Source: Bin5 sp965204705 (lineage in GTDB: Bacteria; Chloroflexota; Anaerolineae; Caldilineales; Caldilineaceae). Taken from it: 64,000 nucleotides of DNA. Position numbers and translations under genes: made by a program. Within the stretch, counting starts at the first letter, position 1; each line of letters opens with the position of its first letter. Positions 1 through 9,701 of this stretch are shown piece after piece. Below the pieces are notes generated by a model. It did not search any database. It saw only the letters and a list, made by a program, of their open reading frames with translations, and had not been told where the DNA came from. The stretch spans positions 1 through 64,000 of the forward strand of contig CBDBFE010000001.1 in NCBI GenBank assembly GCA_965204705.1. Reading direction: 5' to 3'.

Positions 1-36
1 CGGTCACAACAACGATTGTCATGCCGGAACTCGCTG

Positions 37-1311
37 TCACCTGCTGTCGACAGAATCCTTGCAGGCAATCAGCTCCGAACCGTTCAGATAATCATAGGCC
101 TCGAAGATAAGCCGCGACTCTGACGTAATGCCGGGAATGTGCCCCACGAGCGTGATCGTGTTCTCCTCAGGCGATACATCAATGTTGATACCGCCAAGAC
201 GGGTGCCGGTGCCGTCCGCGTCCAATTTCCAAAAGTCGCCCTCCAGACCTTGCCTGACAGGCAGGTGTGCGCCCTCGCCGCTGGCCCAGGGTAGCGCAAA
301 ATGACTGGCGGACAGCGCGTATTCAGCTCCCAGCCCCAGCAAACCGGTCTCCCGGTTGTTGTCCACGTCCACTGACACCTCCCATCTGTACTCTTGCGTA
401 TTTTCAAAGACGCCCTTCCTGTTGAATTCCAGGGTTTCAGGAATATCCCTGAGATGAAACACAACCGTAAGTTTGCCACTACCTGTCATCTCTGAGCTGA
501 CCTCGGTAATGTCTACATATGCAGGCAACGTGTCCGAGACTGCGTCGATGACCCGCTGGCCCGACCTGATTATCACACTGTCAGACTGACACGAATCGAC
601 GGCCAGGTCCATGAGCAGCGGATGATGACTGCTCTTCTCAACGGAACCGGCAAAGAAATCATACGCCCTGAACTTGAGCGGCGATCCTGCCGTGATCCCG
701 GGAATCTTTCCCGAGAGCGTTATCGTGTTGTCGTCGGCAGACACCTCGACCTCGATATCGGCCTCCGCCAGAACCCTGTATCCCTCCCGGTCCAGCCCCC
801 AGAGGCTGGCTTTGACGAACCCCGGTTGGGTTATCCCTGCCACCGTATTGCTGCCTTGGGCGAAACGAGGCACGAAATAGCCGGCCGACAGCATGTAATC
901 GTACCCGCCGCTGCCTGTCTCCGGGTCACTGTCCACATCGACCGACACCTCCCAACTGTACTCTAGGGCATCCTCCGGCACCCCTGTTCTGTCGAAGGTC
1001 AGCGTCTCCGGAACATCCCTGAGTAGAAAAGTAACGGTCAAGGTCTCCCCGTCCAGCGCCGTCATGACATCACGGATGTCGATGTGACCAACCAGTTCGT
1101 GTGGCACATCATCGCCTACAGAATGCCCTTGAACTGCTGCAGGCTCGTCAGACGAATTCTTTAGGATCGATTGGCCAAAACCAAACCGAGTAAAACAACC
1201 AACCTCCTCGGCGCCTTCCAAATCGTCATACACCCCGAATGCAAGCCGTGAATCTGCCGTGATTCCGGGGATTTTCCCGGAAAGCGTTATCGTGTTCTCT
1301 TCAGCCGACAC
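37..1311 (-). pseudogene. C-terminal part of a split multi-domain secreted protein (recurrent beta-domain family)
   Basis: This 424-codon frame begins without a signal peptide in the middle of a domain and contains two complete copies and one partial copy of the ~150-residue domain that recurs in this window. Each copy has a block like VVFHLRDIPETLEFNR, then a D-x-D-x-D acidic loop followed by TG, then IPGIT..SRL near its end. The frame ends naturally in CKDSVDSR, matching the CRASVDGR end of the gene at 3300-5630. The frame just upstream on the same strand (1328-3097) stops 16 nt before it, inside an imperfect tandem duplication. I infer that both were one five-domain gene. The family is unnamed to me; the fold may resemble the CBM9/DOMON-like beta-sandwiches (inference). 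Confidence 0.7.
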
Positions 1312-1435
1312 CCAATGCGCGCGTTGTTTAGGTATACGTTATCGTGTTCTCTGAATCTGCCGTGATTCCGGGGATTTTCATCGTGTTCTCTTCAGCCGAC
1401 ACCTCAATGCGCGCGTTGTTTAGGTATACGAAATC
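1250..1435. repeat. Imperfect tandem duplication that splits a gene
   Basis: The stretch GAATCTGCCGTGATTCCGGG to GTTTAGGTATACG occurs twice in direct orientation, starting near 1250 and near 1351. The copies differ by small deletions: one base is missing in CACCCAATG versus CACCTCAATG, and a block is missing after GATTTTC in the second. The net result is a frame change, which ends the upstream frame at 1328 and opens the downstream one at 1311. This could be a real replication-slippage event or an assembly artefact in a repetitive gene. Confidence 0.75.
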
Positions 1436-3097
1436 AGGGAATGCCTTTCCCGTTGACTTCAAAGCCCAGGTGTTGACTTGCACATCGTCCGTTGTAATGG
1501 CCGCACTCCGGTCGCGGCTGCTGGCACCGGGGGACGCGACATGTATAGCAGACAGGATATATTCGAACCCCTCGAAGCCTGTTTCCTGGTCGCCGTCCAC
1601 ATCGACCGACACCTCCCAGCTGTACTCAACCGCACTTTCGGGCACGCCGGTTCTGTCGAATGTCAGTGTCTCCGGAACGCCTCTGAAATGAAACACCACC
1701 GTCAGGGTCTCCCCCGAAAGGGACGTGCTGATCTCCGTCACATCCACATGTGCGGGCAGGGAGTCTGAGACATCATCGAAGACGCTCTTCCCCGGTGTAA
1801 CCGCTCCATCGATATCACACTGGCTGGAGGATGTGAGGATGCTTGGCGGTTCCTGGCATCCGACCTCATCGGAGTCGCTTCGATGAGCGTGCGTCCTGAA
1901 CGAGAGACGCGAGTCGGGCGTGATTCCGGGAATCCGGCCGCTGAGCGTCATCATGTCCGTCTCTGCAGACGCCTCGAGCCTGGCGTCGCTTAGCCCCTCG
2001 ATGATTCCCCCTGGTTTCATCTCCCAAACATCGGCCTTTGCCACCTCCTCTATCGGCGCCTCCGTGTTGTCCCCCGCATGCCCAGGCCACACGATGTGAT
2101 GCGCGGACAGAAGGTACTCAAACCCGCCGTCGCCGGTCTCCGGGTCGGCGTCTGCATCGATCAACACCCCCCAACTGTACTCCATAAGGTTTACCAATGT
2201 GCCTGTACGATTGAAAGTTAGCGTCTCCGGAATATCCCTGAAACGGAACGCAACGGTCAGGGTTTCGCCCGAGAGGGACGTGCCGGCTTCGACAATGTCC
2301 AGATACGCGGCAGACACATCGGAGACCTCGTCAGTTGCGGTCTGCCCCGGCTTTATTAGGGTCTCACCGGAACTGCACCCCCAGTAACTCACATTCTTCC
2401 TGTATGAGTCATGACACCCTATCTGATCGGCCTCTACGGCGAACTGAATATCATATGCAGAAAATGTCAGTCTCGATTCGGAGGTAATTCCGGGAATGTC
2501 ACCAGCGATCGTTATCGTGTCCGCCTCGACGGAAACCGCCGACCCGCTGTCCCTGTGAATACTGGTCGAGCCATCGGAGTGTATTTCAGTGGAGTACGTT
2601 TCAGTACTGGTGGAGCCATCGGGAAGTATCTCCCATACACTGACTTCTAACATCTCCCCGATTGGAGCAGTCGTATCAGCGTCAGTTCCTATACGTGATT
2701 GGTATCCTCTGTGTGATTGGAACGCTATATGGTAGGCAGAAAGCAGGGTATCGAACCCGCCAGGGCCGGTCGCTCGGTCGTTGTCCACATCGATTGCGAC
2801 CTCCCATTCATACTCCTTTACGCCCTTCCCAAATTCCGTGCGATTGAACCTCAATGTCTCCGGCAACTCCCTGAGATGGAAGACAACCGTCAATCTCTCG
2901 CCCGACAGGGAAGTTTCTACTTCAGTAATGTCGACATGCGCGACCGGCACGTCCCAGACGGCATCGGTTACCCTGTCGCCCGGCCTGATCGGCTCCACCG
3001 AACCGCACTGATCGGGCGCTTGTGCGAGCACAGGGGTTGACCCTGAGGCCAGCAGGAGGATGGCCAGAAAAAAGTGGACACAGTTCTTGATCTTCAT
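1328..3097 (-). CDS. Secreted three-domain protein, N-terminal part of the split gene
   Basis: The start at 3097 is chosen over the longer frame to 3139 because it has a Shine-Dalgarno GGGAGA a few bases upstream and opens a clear Sec signal peptide (MKIKNCVHFFLAILLLASGS, then PVLAQA). Three copies of the recurrent domain follow, each with the FHLRELPETLRFNR-type block and an acidic DVDND..TG loop that could bind calcium (inference). The N-terminus is nearly that of the truncated protein at 12158-13012 (MKIKSLARFLLVILLL), so the two are recent paralogues. The C-terminus is abnormal, a repeated IPGITADS fragment, because of the duplication at 1250-1435. The protein is exported; its function is unknown. 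Confidence 0.8.
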   Translation of the reverse strand: MKIKNCVHFFLAILLLASGSTPVLAQAPDQCGSVEPIRPGDRVTDAVWDVPVAHVDITEVETSLSGERLTVVFHLRELPETLRFNRTEFGKGVKEYEWEVAIDVDNDRATGPGGFDTLLSAYHIAFQSHRGYQSRIGTDADTTAPIGEMLEVSVWEILPDGSTSTETYSTEIHSDGSTSIHRDSGSAVSVEADTITIAGDIPGITSESRLTFSAYDIQFAVEADQIGCHDSYRKNVSYWGCSSGETLIKPGQTATDEVSDVSAAYLDIVEAGTSLSGETLTVAFRFRDIPETLTFNRTGTLVNLMEYSWGVLIDADADPETGDGGFEYLLSAHHIVWPGHAGDNTEAPIEEVAKADVWEMKPGGIIEGLSDARLEASAETDMMTLSGRIPGITPDSRLSFRTHAHRSDSDEVGCQEPPSILTSSSQCDIDGAVTPGKSVFDDVSDSLPAHVDVTEISTSLSGETLTVVFHFRGVPETLTFDRTGVPESAVEYSWEVSVDVDGDQETGFEGFEYILSAIHVASPGASSRDRSAAITTDDVQVNTWALKSTGKAFPDFVYLNNARIEVSAEENTMKIPGITADSENTITYT

Positions 3098-3299
3098 TTT
3101 TCGTTCTCCCAGGAAATGAGGGATTCCCAACCCGGACATCAGAGGCCTTCAGGACCGGACAAACAGGCGCCTGCCCGGGTCGATCCGGTCTTCGCGGTCC
3201 GCTTCTGAAATGCCTCTCTGCCCCTATGCATGAACGGTCAGTCAAAAGTTGAGGGTTCCAATCCTGTCGCAATAACGGCTGCCATGCTGGAACTCGCCC

Positions 3300-5630
3300 T
3301 CACCTGCCGTCAACAGAGGCCCGGCAAGTCACCTGCTCGTAACCGTGCTGAAGATCATAAATCTCAAATTCAAGCCGCGACTGTGACGTAATGCCGGGTA
3401 TGTCGCCGACAAGCGTGATCGTGTTCTCTTCAGACGATACCTCAATGCTGATTTTGCGTAGATAGGCGGCGCCTGTTGCATCCACCTGCCAGGAGTTGGC
3501 CTGCACAGCCTCTTCAACAGGCAGGTGGACAGCCGCGTCACCGGACGAGGGATGCCTGAAGCGGCTGGCGGACATCCTGTAGTCATCTCCCAGATATCCG
3601 CCTGTTGCGCGGTCGTTGTCCACGTCGATCGACACAGACCAAAGGTACTCCAACATATCATCCCGGACGCCCTCCCTGTTGAACGCCAGCGTCTCCGGAA
3701 TATCCCGAAGATGGAAGACAACGGCAAGCGTCTCGCCATCCAGGGTTGTGCTGACTTTGGTGATGTCCATGTGCGCGGGCAGCGTGTCGCTGATGCCATC
3801 GAGCACAGTCTGCCCAGGCGCAATCATGGCATCGTCAGAATCGCACTGGCCTTCATATATGGCAACACGCACAGGAGACAGACATCCCACCTTCTCCGTT
3901 CCTCCCGAATAGTCGTAAGCCTCGAATGTGAGCGGTGACACGGTCGTGATGCCGGGAATCTCTCCGGAAAGCGTGATCGTGTTGTTCTCGGCAGATACCT
4001 CGATGCGGGCATCTTCGAGAAAGACAAAACCTTCTCCCGGCGTCAATTTTCGCGTGCTGACCTGTACATGCCTCCCTGCCGCTATGGGCGCCGTTGTGCC
4101 GCTTTCTCCGGATGAAGCGGACACTCTGTGCACGGCGGAAAGCGTATAGTCGATCCCCCCAAAGCCGGTCTCCGGGTCATTGTCCGCATCGACAGACACC
4201 TTCCAGCTGTACTCAAAGGCATCATCCGGTACGCCTGCCCTGTCGAATGTCAATGTCTCCGGAACGTCTCTGAGATGGAAGACGGCCGTCAGCGTCTCCC
4301 CTGAAAGGGAGGTGTCGACCGCCGTGATATCTATATGCGCGGCGGGTACATCGGACACGTCATCGGCTACGGCACTCCCCGCCCTGACCGGGGCGTCATA
4401 CGGCGTACACTGTCTGAACGGCTGATGACCCAGGCCGTTCGGGAGAAAACAGCCAACCTCCTCCGTGCCGCCCAGGTAGTCGATTGCTCCGAACGCAAAC
4501 CGGGAATCCGCGGTGATGCCGGGAACTTTTCCGGAAAGCGTTATCGTGTTGTCTTCAACGGATACTTCGAGGCGACCCTGTTCGATTGTCATGGCATCAT
4601 GTTGATCCAGCTCCCAGGTGTGGGTTTGCACAACCCCCGGCGTCTCTATAGCTGCAGTTCTATTGGCGCCGCCGGCCCTGGGGAATACGAAATGCATGGC
4701 GGACAGAGAGTAGTCGAACCCGTAGGAGCCTGTTGTGCGGTCGTTGTCCACGTCGATCGACACCTCCCAGATGTACTCCAGGGCATTCTCCGGCACCCCC
4801 GTTCTGTCGAACGTTAACGTCTCCGGAACGTCTCTGAGTTGAAACACGACGGTCAGGATCTCCTCGGAAAGAGAGCTGTTGATCTCGATAACGTCGACAT
4901 GCGCGGCCGGCACGTCGCCGGCGGCGTCCAGCACGGTCTGTCCGGGCGTGATGATGGGCCGGTCAGGCATGCACTGGCTGGCGGCCAGGCCCGTGATCGA
5001 GGGGCCATGACCGCTCATCTCCACGGAGCCGGCGAAGAAATCATACGCCCGCAGCTTGAGCCGCGACGCTTCCGTGATCCCGGGAATCTCTCCCGAAAGC
5101 GTAATCGTGTTCTCCTCGGCAGACACCTCGATCGCGATATCGGACTCTGCCGGAACCCTGTACCCCCGCCGGTTCAGCCCCCAAAGGCTGGCTTTGACGA
5201 AGCCCGGTTGGGTCATCTCTGCCACCGTATCGCTGTTTTTCGCGAGGGGTTGCACGAAATAGCCGGCAGACAGCATGTAGTCGAACCCGGCGCTGCCTGT
5301 TTCCGGGTCGTTGTCTACGTCGATCGACACCTCCCAGTTGTACTCCAGGGCATGCTTGGGCACGCCCGTCCTGTTGAAGGTCAGCGTCTCCGGCAGATCC
5401 CTGAGCTGAAAGGTGACGGTCAAGGTCTCCCCGTCCAATGCTGTCGTGACGCCGCGAATATCAATGTGCGCAACCCGGTCGCGTGAGATATCTTTGACTT
5501 CATCCTGTTCTGAAATAACTGCGGGGCCCTCCACCGGACGCGATAGTTCCGATGCCGGCGGCTCTGCCGGTATGGACGCGCAGGCGGCGGTGAGAAGTGC
5601 GAGTCCGGCGACCATAAGGTTTCTGAACAT
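3300..5630 (-). CDS. Four-domain lipoprotein of the recurrent beta-domain family
   Basis: The 776-residue product begins MFRNLMVAGLALLTAAC, a signal peptide ending in a lipobox with the lipidated cysteine at 17, so it should be anchored in a membrane facing outward. Four tandem copies of the ~150-residue domain follow. All keep the HLRDIPETL.FNR.GV block, an EY.W.VS.DVDND..TG acidic loop, a (D/E)Y.LSA segment and IPGIT..SRL..E.YD near the end. Each copy ends in a VGC-type cysteine. A Shine-Dalgarno AGGGAG lies about 8 nt before the start. It is 93 nt downstream of another family member on the same strand. Acidic loops of this kind commonly bind calcium; adhesion or ligand binding at the surface is a guess. 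Confidence 0.88.
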   Translation of the reverse strand: MFRNLMVAGLALLTAACASIPAEPPASELSRPVEGPAVISEQDEVKDISRDRVAHIDIRGVTTALDGETLTVTFQLRDLPETLTFNRTGVPKHALEYNWEVSIDVDNDPETGSAGFDYMLSAGYFVQPLAKNSDTVAEMTQPGFVKASLWGLNRRGYRVPAESDIAIEVSAEENTITLSGEIPGITEASRLKLRAYDFFAGSVEMSGHGPSITGLAASQCMPDRPIITPGQTVLDAAGDVPAAHVDVIEINSSLSEEILTVVFQLRDVPETLTFDRTGVPENALEYIWEVSIDVDNDRTTGSYGFDYSLSAMHFVFPRAGGANRTAAIETPGVVQTHTWELDQHDAMTIEQGRLEVSVEDNTITLSGKVPGITADSRFAFGAIDYLGGTEEVGCFLPNGLGHQPFRQCTPYDAPVRAGSAVADDVSDVPAAHIDITAVDTSLSGETLTAVFHLRDVPETLTFDRAGVPDDAFEYSWKVSVDADNDPETGFGGIDYTLSAVHRVSASSGESGTTAPIAAGRHVQVSTRKLTPGEGFVFLEDARIEVSAENNTITLSGEIPGITTVSPLTFEAYDYSGGTEKVGCLSPVRVAIYEGQCDSDDAMIAPGQTVLDGISDTLPAHMDITKVSTTLDGETLAVVFHLRDIPETLAFNREGVRDDMLEYLWSVSIDVDNDRATGGYLGDDYRMSASRFRHPSSGDAAVHLPVEEAVQANSWQVDATGAAYLRKISIEVSSEENTITLVGDIPGITSQSRLEFEIYDLQHGYEQVTCRASVDGR

Positions 5631-5723
5631 GGTGAATTCTCCCTGGAATATGAAAGCAACATTCGGGCTTCGTCGAACCCGCCCGCCCTGTCTGGCGCAT
5701 GGACGCAGGCTGGGCGGGCTGAA

Positions 5724-6506
5724 TCAACCGGGTTGGCAAGAGACGCCATCGTGCCCGAGCAGGGTGTCAAAGGTCGAAAACATAAGGACTGATTCGGACG
5801 TGATGCCCGGAACCTCGCTGACGAGCGTGAGCGTATTGTCTTCGTAAGAGACGATTAGGCGGGGATCAACTGGCGCGTCTATCAATTGTGTTTCAATCCC
5901 TTTGCGACCACGTTGGTGTTCCCACAAAATGATCTGAATCCCGTCTTCAAATGAGAGGGTTTTGGTCTGTAGGTATGTCCGCCCCGGAGTGAGGTTGGAA
6001 AAGGCTCCCAACGTGTACTCGTAGCGTTCAGATTCAATTTCGTCCTCGCCATCGGCGTCGATGTGAATCATCCACATATACTCCGGGCTCATGTGGTCGA
6101 CACCGTTCCTGTTGAACTCCAATTCCTCTGGGATCTCCCTCAGATGGAAAACAGCCGTCAGGGTCTTACCCTCCAGCTTGGATTCCACCCTGACCATATC
6201 GACGTATGCCGGTATGTTGTCTGCGACGGGATCATCCGCGCTCTGACCGGGCAGCATTTCAAGATAATCAACGACAACCTGGGTGACTTCGACGCCAGGC
6301 CCATCTCCATCGGGGCAGTCGGCGACATTTTCGAACGCTGGGATCATTCTTGGCCCTCGCGACGGTTCTGATGTATGCGCTTCCTCCGATGTTGCGGGTG
6401 GATCTGAAGTCTGCGGTGGTTCCGATGCTGCCGGCGGCTCCGCAGGTATTGGCACGCAGGCCGCGGTGAGAAATGCGAGGCCGACGATCACAAAGCTTTT
6501 GAACAT
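5724..6506 (-). CDS. Single-domain lipoprotein of the recurrent family
   Basis: A 260-residue protein with a lipoprotein signal (MFKSFVIVGLAFLTAAC, cysteine 17), then a low-complexity Pro/Ser/Thr/Glu linker of about 35 residues (repeats of SEPPQTSDPP type), then one divergent copy of the domain (HLREIPEELEFNRNGV, IDADGEDE, EVPGITSESVL). Shine-Dalgarno GGGAGA precedes the start. The DNA between this gene and the next (about 5665-5723) is repeated in diverged form at 6540-6600, including GCCCGCCC/GGGCGGGC inverted arms, so gene plus spacer were duplicated together. Function unknown. Confidence 0.85.
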   Translation of the reverse strand: MFKSFVIVGLAFLTAACVPIPAEPPAASEPPQTSDPPATSEEAHTSEPSRGPRMIPAFENVADCPDGDGPGVEVTQVVVDYLEMLPGQSADDPVADNIPAYVDMVRVESKLEGKTLTAVFHLREIPEELEFNRNGVDHMSPEYMWMIHIDADGEDEIESERYEYTLGAFSNLTPGRTYLQTKTLSFEDGIQIILWEHQRGRKGIETQLIDAPVDPRLIVSYEDNTLTLVSEVPGITSESVLMFSTFDTLLGHDGVSCQPG

Positions 6507-6599
6507 GGTGGATTCTCCCTGGGAAATGAAGGCAAGGTTTGGGCTTCGTCGAACCCGGCCGCCCTTTGTGACACATGGACGTGAGCCGGGCGGGCTGAA

Positions 6600-7361
6600 T
6601 CAACCAGGGCGGCAGGAGACGCCGTCCTGACCGAGCAGAATGTCATAAGTCGAAAACAAGAGGATCGACTCCGATGTGATGCCCGGCACCTCGCTGATAA
6701 GCGTGAGCGTGTTCTCTTCGTGAGAGACGAGCATGCGGACATGAACGGGTACGTTTATCAGAAAAGTCACGTCCTGTTCATGATCGTGCTTGGCCTTCCA
6801 CAACGTGCTTCGCACAGCCTCCTGGAAAGGGCGCGTTGCGGCCAGCGTGTCTGCCAGGACCCTTCTGGCCGAGTAAACCGCACCCAAAACGTATTCGATC
6901 TGTTCAGACTCGGATTCTTCGCTGTTTTCCACGAAGATTTCGACCGTCCACATATACTCGGAGTGAAGGTCCTTGACGCCTTCCCTGTTGAACGCCATCT
7001 CTTCGGGGACCTCCCGCAGAGAGAAGACCGCCGTCAGAGTTTCTTCATCCAGGCTGGACGCCGCGCCGACAATGTCAATATAAGCCGGTATGTCCTCTGC
7101 AATGGGGTCGAATGCACTCTGCCCGGGCAGCATCCTGAGATAGCCGCCGGGACAATCAGCCGGCTCTGCCGACACGACCAGCGTTGCCTGCCCCTGCGCC
7201 GCTCCGGACACAGGCAGCGGTGTTGACCCTTGCTCCGTTTCCAACACAGCCAGCAATCCTGACTCCTGCACCGATCTCGTCGCAACGGATGGTGCAGCCG
7301 GTGCAACTGTGCAGGCCGCGGCAAGAAGAACGAGTCCGGCGAGCAGAATTCCTTTGAACAT
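6600..7361 (-). CDS. Single-domain lipoprotein of the recurrent family, downstream of the sensor kinase
   Basis: I choose the start at 7361 (MFKGILLAGLVLLAAAC, lipobox cysteine 17) rather than an upstream in-frame methionine at 7400. The 7361 start has AGGAGA seven bases upstream and leaves no overlap with the histidine kinase, whose stop lies 12 nt upstream. One domain copy follows (FSLREVPEEMAFNREGV, EVPGITSESILL). The tight spacing suggests co-transcription with the two-component genes, so this lipoprotein may be part of the signalling unit or its output (inference). Confidence 0.85.
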   Translation of the reverse strand: MFKGILLAGLVLLAAACTVAPAAPSVATRSVQESGLLAVLETEQGSTPLPVSGAAQGQATLVVSAEPADCPGGYLRMLPGQSAFDPIAEDIPAYIDIVGAASSLDEETLTAVFSLREVPEEMAFNREGVKDLHSEYMWTVEIFVENSEESESEQIEYVLGAVYSARRVLADTLAATRPFQEAVRSTLWKAKHDHEQDVTFLINVPVHVRMLVSHEENTLTLISEVPGITSESILLFSTYDILLGQDGVSCRPG

Positions 7362-7372
7362 GATTTGTCTCC

Positions 7373-8836
7373 TTACGCCTGCAGCGGGAGATCGATGCAC
7401 ACGGTTGTGCCGCGGCCAAGACCGTCGCTGGAAACGGAAACTGTGCCGCCGTGTGCTTCGACGACTGCGCGCGTAATGGCCAGCCCCAGGCCTGCACCCC
7501 CTGTACGGCGGCTGCGAGACCGGTCGGCGCGGTAGAACCGGTCCACAACGTGGGGCAGATCGGCGGAACTGATCCCCGCGCCGTCGTCGGAAACCAGAAC
7601 TGTGAGCTGCCGCCCCGCTTCGATGTTTGCGGCAACCTCAACCTGTCCTCCGGCCTGTGTATGCCGGAGGGCGTTGTCTATCACATTGCCGAGCGCCTGG
7701 CTCATGCGCATCGGGTCCAGATTGAAATTCGGCAGCTCAGGGGGCAGCTGCAGCGAGAGTGCGATCCGGTCCATCTCTGCCTGTTGCTGCCAGCGCGCCA
7801 GTTCAGCGGTGAGAAGTTGATCGATGGAGCAGGGCTCAACTACGAGCTGCAACTCGTCCGACTCGGTTTCGGCGAGCCAGCCCAGATCGCGCACCAGGTT
7901 GCCCAGCATATTGACCTCCTGAACAATCCGGTCGGCGGCCTGTGACGGGGATTGCAGGCCCTTGCGCAGCGCGTGGGCCTCGAGACGGATGATGCTCAGA
8001 GGTGTGCTCAGCTCGTGGGAAACATCGTTTAGCAGACGGTTGCGCAGGTCGCGTTGCGTCTGCAGAGCGGTCGTCATCCTGTTGAAAGCGCTGCTCATCT
8101 GCCCCAGCTCGTCAGAGGAAGTAACCGGCAGCAAGGCGGTATCCCCGCGTTGAGCCACCGTGCGGAAGGCCTGGGTCAAGGCGGTAACAGGGGTGGAGAT
8201 GCGTTTGGAGAGCCAGGCGGCCAGCAAAAGGGCGATGGCGACGGTCAACAGTCCGCCAAAAACTGTGGTGTAAAGCAGGCCCTGGACAAAGTTTCGCGAT
8301 TCGGTCTCGCCGAACTCTTGATAGAAATCCAGAATGGCATAACCCACCGCCCGGCGAGCGCTGTCGTCGGATACATTGACAACCTGCTCACCAGCGACCT
8401 GTACATTCAACTCGGGCGCCACCTGGTCTTGAAACAGCTCGGTGAGGTCGTCGTACAGCTCATATCCGTCGCCGACGTCGAGGAATACACGGATTTCATC
8501 TTCGTCGGTCCTCTTGTGGAACAGCACATAGTGCTCCCCTTGCACCTCCCCCTGCACAATGTCTTCCTGGCGTCGCACCTGCTCCCGCCCTGAATCAGCT
8601 AGACGCCCCGTCCCAGCATCGGACACCGTGACGACCAGCGTTTCCCAGCCGTCGGAGTACGTGTAGGACTGGCCCAACTTCTGGGCGACAAGATTAGCCA
8701 CTTTGCTGCTGAGCTCGCCGCCAAATGCGTCCAACTGGTCCAGCGTCGCATAGTATCCGATGCTGACACTGAGCGAAACGGCGAACAGAATCAGCAGGAC
8801 AAACGCCCCCAGAAAACGCCAGTATAACGACATCAT
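7373..8836 (-). CDS. Two-component sensor histidine kinase (BaeS/EnvZ type)
   Basis: 487 residues. An N-terminal membrane helix (about 9-29) is followed by an extracytoplasmic sensor region of about 140 residues, then a second helix near 185-207, a HAMP linker, and a HisKA domain with the phosphoacceptor motif NDVSHELSTPLS. The C-terminal HATPase domain shows NVIDNALRHT (N box), SDDGAGIS (G1) and GAGLGLAIT (G2). Membrane-bound autokinase, presumed partner of the regulator at 8833-9510, with which it overlaps by 4 nt (ATGA). The signal sensed is not evident. The pair sits between lipoprotein genes of the recurrent family. Confidence 0.95.
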   Translation of the reverse strand: MMSLYWRFLGAFVLLILFAVSLSVSIGYYATLDQLDAFGGELSSKVANLVAQKLGQSYTYSDGWETLVVTVSDAGTGRLADSGREQVRRQEDIVQGEVQGEHYVLFHKRTDEDEIRVFLDVGDGYELYDDLTELFQDQVAPELNVQVAGEQVVNVSDDSARRAVGYAILDFYQEFGETESRNFVQGLLYTTVFGGLLTVAIALLLAAWLSKRISTPVTALTQAFRTVAQRGDTALLPVTSSDELGQMSSAFNRMTTALQTQRDLRNRLLNDVSHELSTPLSIIRLEAHALRKGLQSPSQAADRIVQEVNMLGNLVRDLGWLAETESDELQLVVEPCSIDQLLTAELARWQQQAEMDRIALSLQLPPELPNFNLDPMRMSQALGNVIDNALRHTQAGGQVEVAANIEAGRQLTVLVSDDGAGISSADLPHVVDRFYRADRSRSRRTGGAGLGLAITRAVVEAHGGTVSVSSDGLGRGTTVCIDLPLQA

Positions 8837-9510
8837 TCATCCTTCGTCACAAATCGATAGCCGGACCCGTAGACTGTCTGTATCGGCTGGAACCCATCTG
8901 CGGCAATCTGCTTGCGCAGACGGAAAATGTGATTGTCGATGGACCGGTCATACGCATCGAAATCGTCATCGAAGGCAAGCGCGATCAACTGATCCCGTGT
9001 CAGCACCTGATTCGGATGACGCATGAATGCAGCCAGCAGCAGGTACAGTGTCCGGCTCAGATTGATCGGCTTTTCGTCAACCGTGACGCGCCGTGTCGTC
9101 TCATCAATCGTAATGCGACCGTGACTCAACCGCTGCTGGACCTTGTCCTGGACGCGCCGCAACACCGCTCTGGCGCGTGCGACAACCTCCTCGGGATCGA
9201 ACGGTTTGACGACATAGTCGTCAGCGCCGCTGTCCAGGCCCCGGGTACGGTCTGCAAGGCCTGCCCTGGCTGTGAGCATGATGATCGGAACATCCGATTC
9301 GCGGCGCAGGATCTGACAGAGTTCCATGCCGTCGAGGAGGGGGAGCATCAGATCAAGCACAATCAGGTCGGGGGCAAGGCTGCGTGCAAGGTTGAGACCC
9401 GTCCTGCCGTCATGAGCGACTTCGACTGCAAATCCCTCTTCTTCCAAAAACACCTTCAACCAGTTCGCGATGGTTGTGTCATCTTCAACAATCAATATCA
9501 GGTGACTCAC
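8833..9510 (-). CDS. OmpR/PhoB-family response regulator
   Basis: 225 residues. The receiver domain starts LILIVEDDTTIA (acidic pair), with the phosphoacceptor aspartate in DLIVLDLMLP, the conserved Thr in MLTARA and Lys in VVKPFDPEE. A trans_reg_C winged helix follows (about 130-224, ending in the RKQIAADG..PIQTVYGSGYRF region typical of this family). It is the first gene of a cotranscribed pair with the kinase. A DNA-binding activator or repressor; the flanking lipoprotein genes are plausible targets (inference from position only). Confidence 0.96.
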   Translation of the reverse strand: MSHLILIVEDDTTIANWLKVFLEEEGFAVEVAHDGRTGLNLARSLAPDLIVLDLMLPLLDGMELCQILRRESDVPIIMLTARAGLADRTRGLDSGADDYVVKPFDPEEVVARARAVLRRVQDKVQQRLSHGRITIDETTRRVTVDEKPINLSRTLYLLLAAFMRHPNQVLTRDQLIALAFDDDFDAYDRSIDNHIFRLRKQIAADGFQPIQTVYGSGYRFVTKDE

Positions 9511-9701
9511 TGTTCATTCCCGCAATGAACCCACGCAGCCACGATTTCCCCTCTTTGACAAGGTTACCATTCCCGTCCTTGAATTCTTGCGTCGCACTTT
9601 TCCATGTCGATTTGTTGGGGTTACACAAGGGGATGCCCTCACACACTATCAATAATAGAGGAGAAATATTGATGGATGGAGGCAATTACAAAAGAACGGT
9701 C

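Noticed and set aside
4335..5486. Long plus-strand frames opposite the four-domain lipoprotein
   Set aside because: They mirror the repeat units of the real minus-strand gene and have no start signals.
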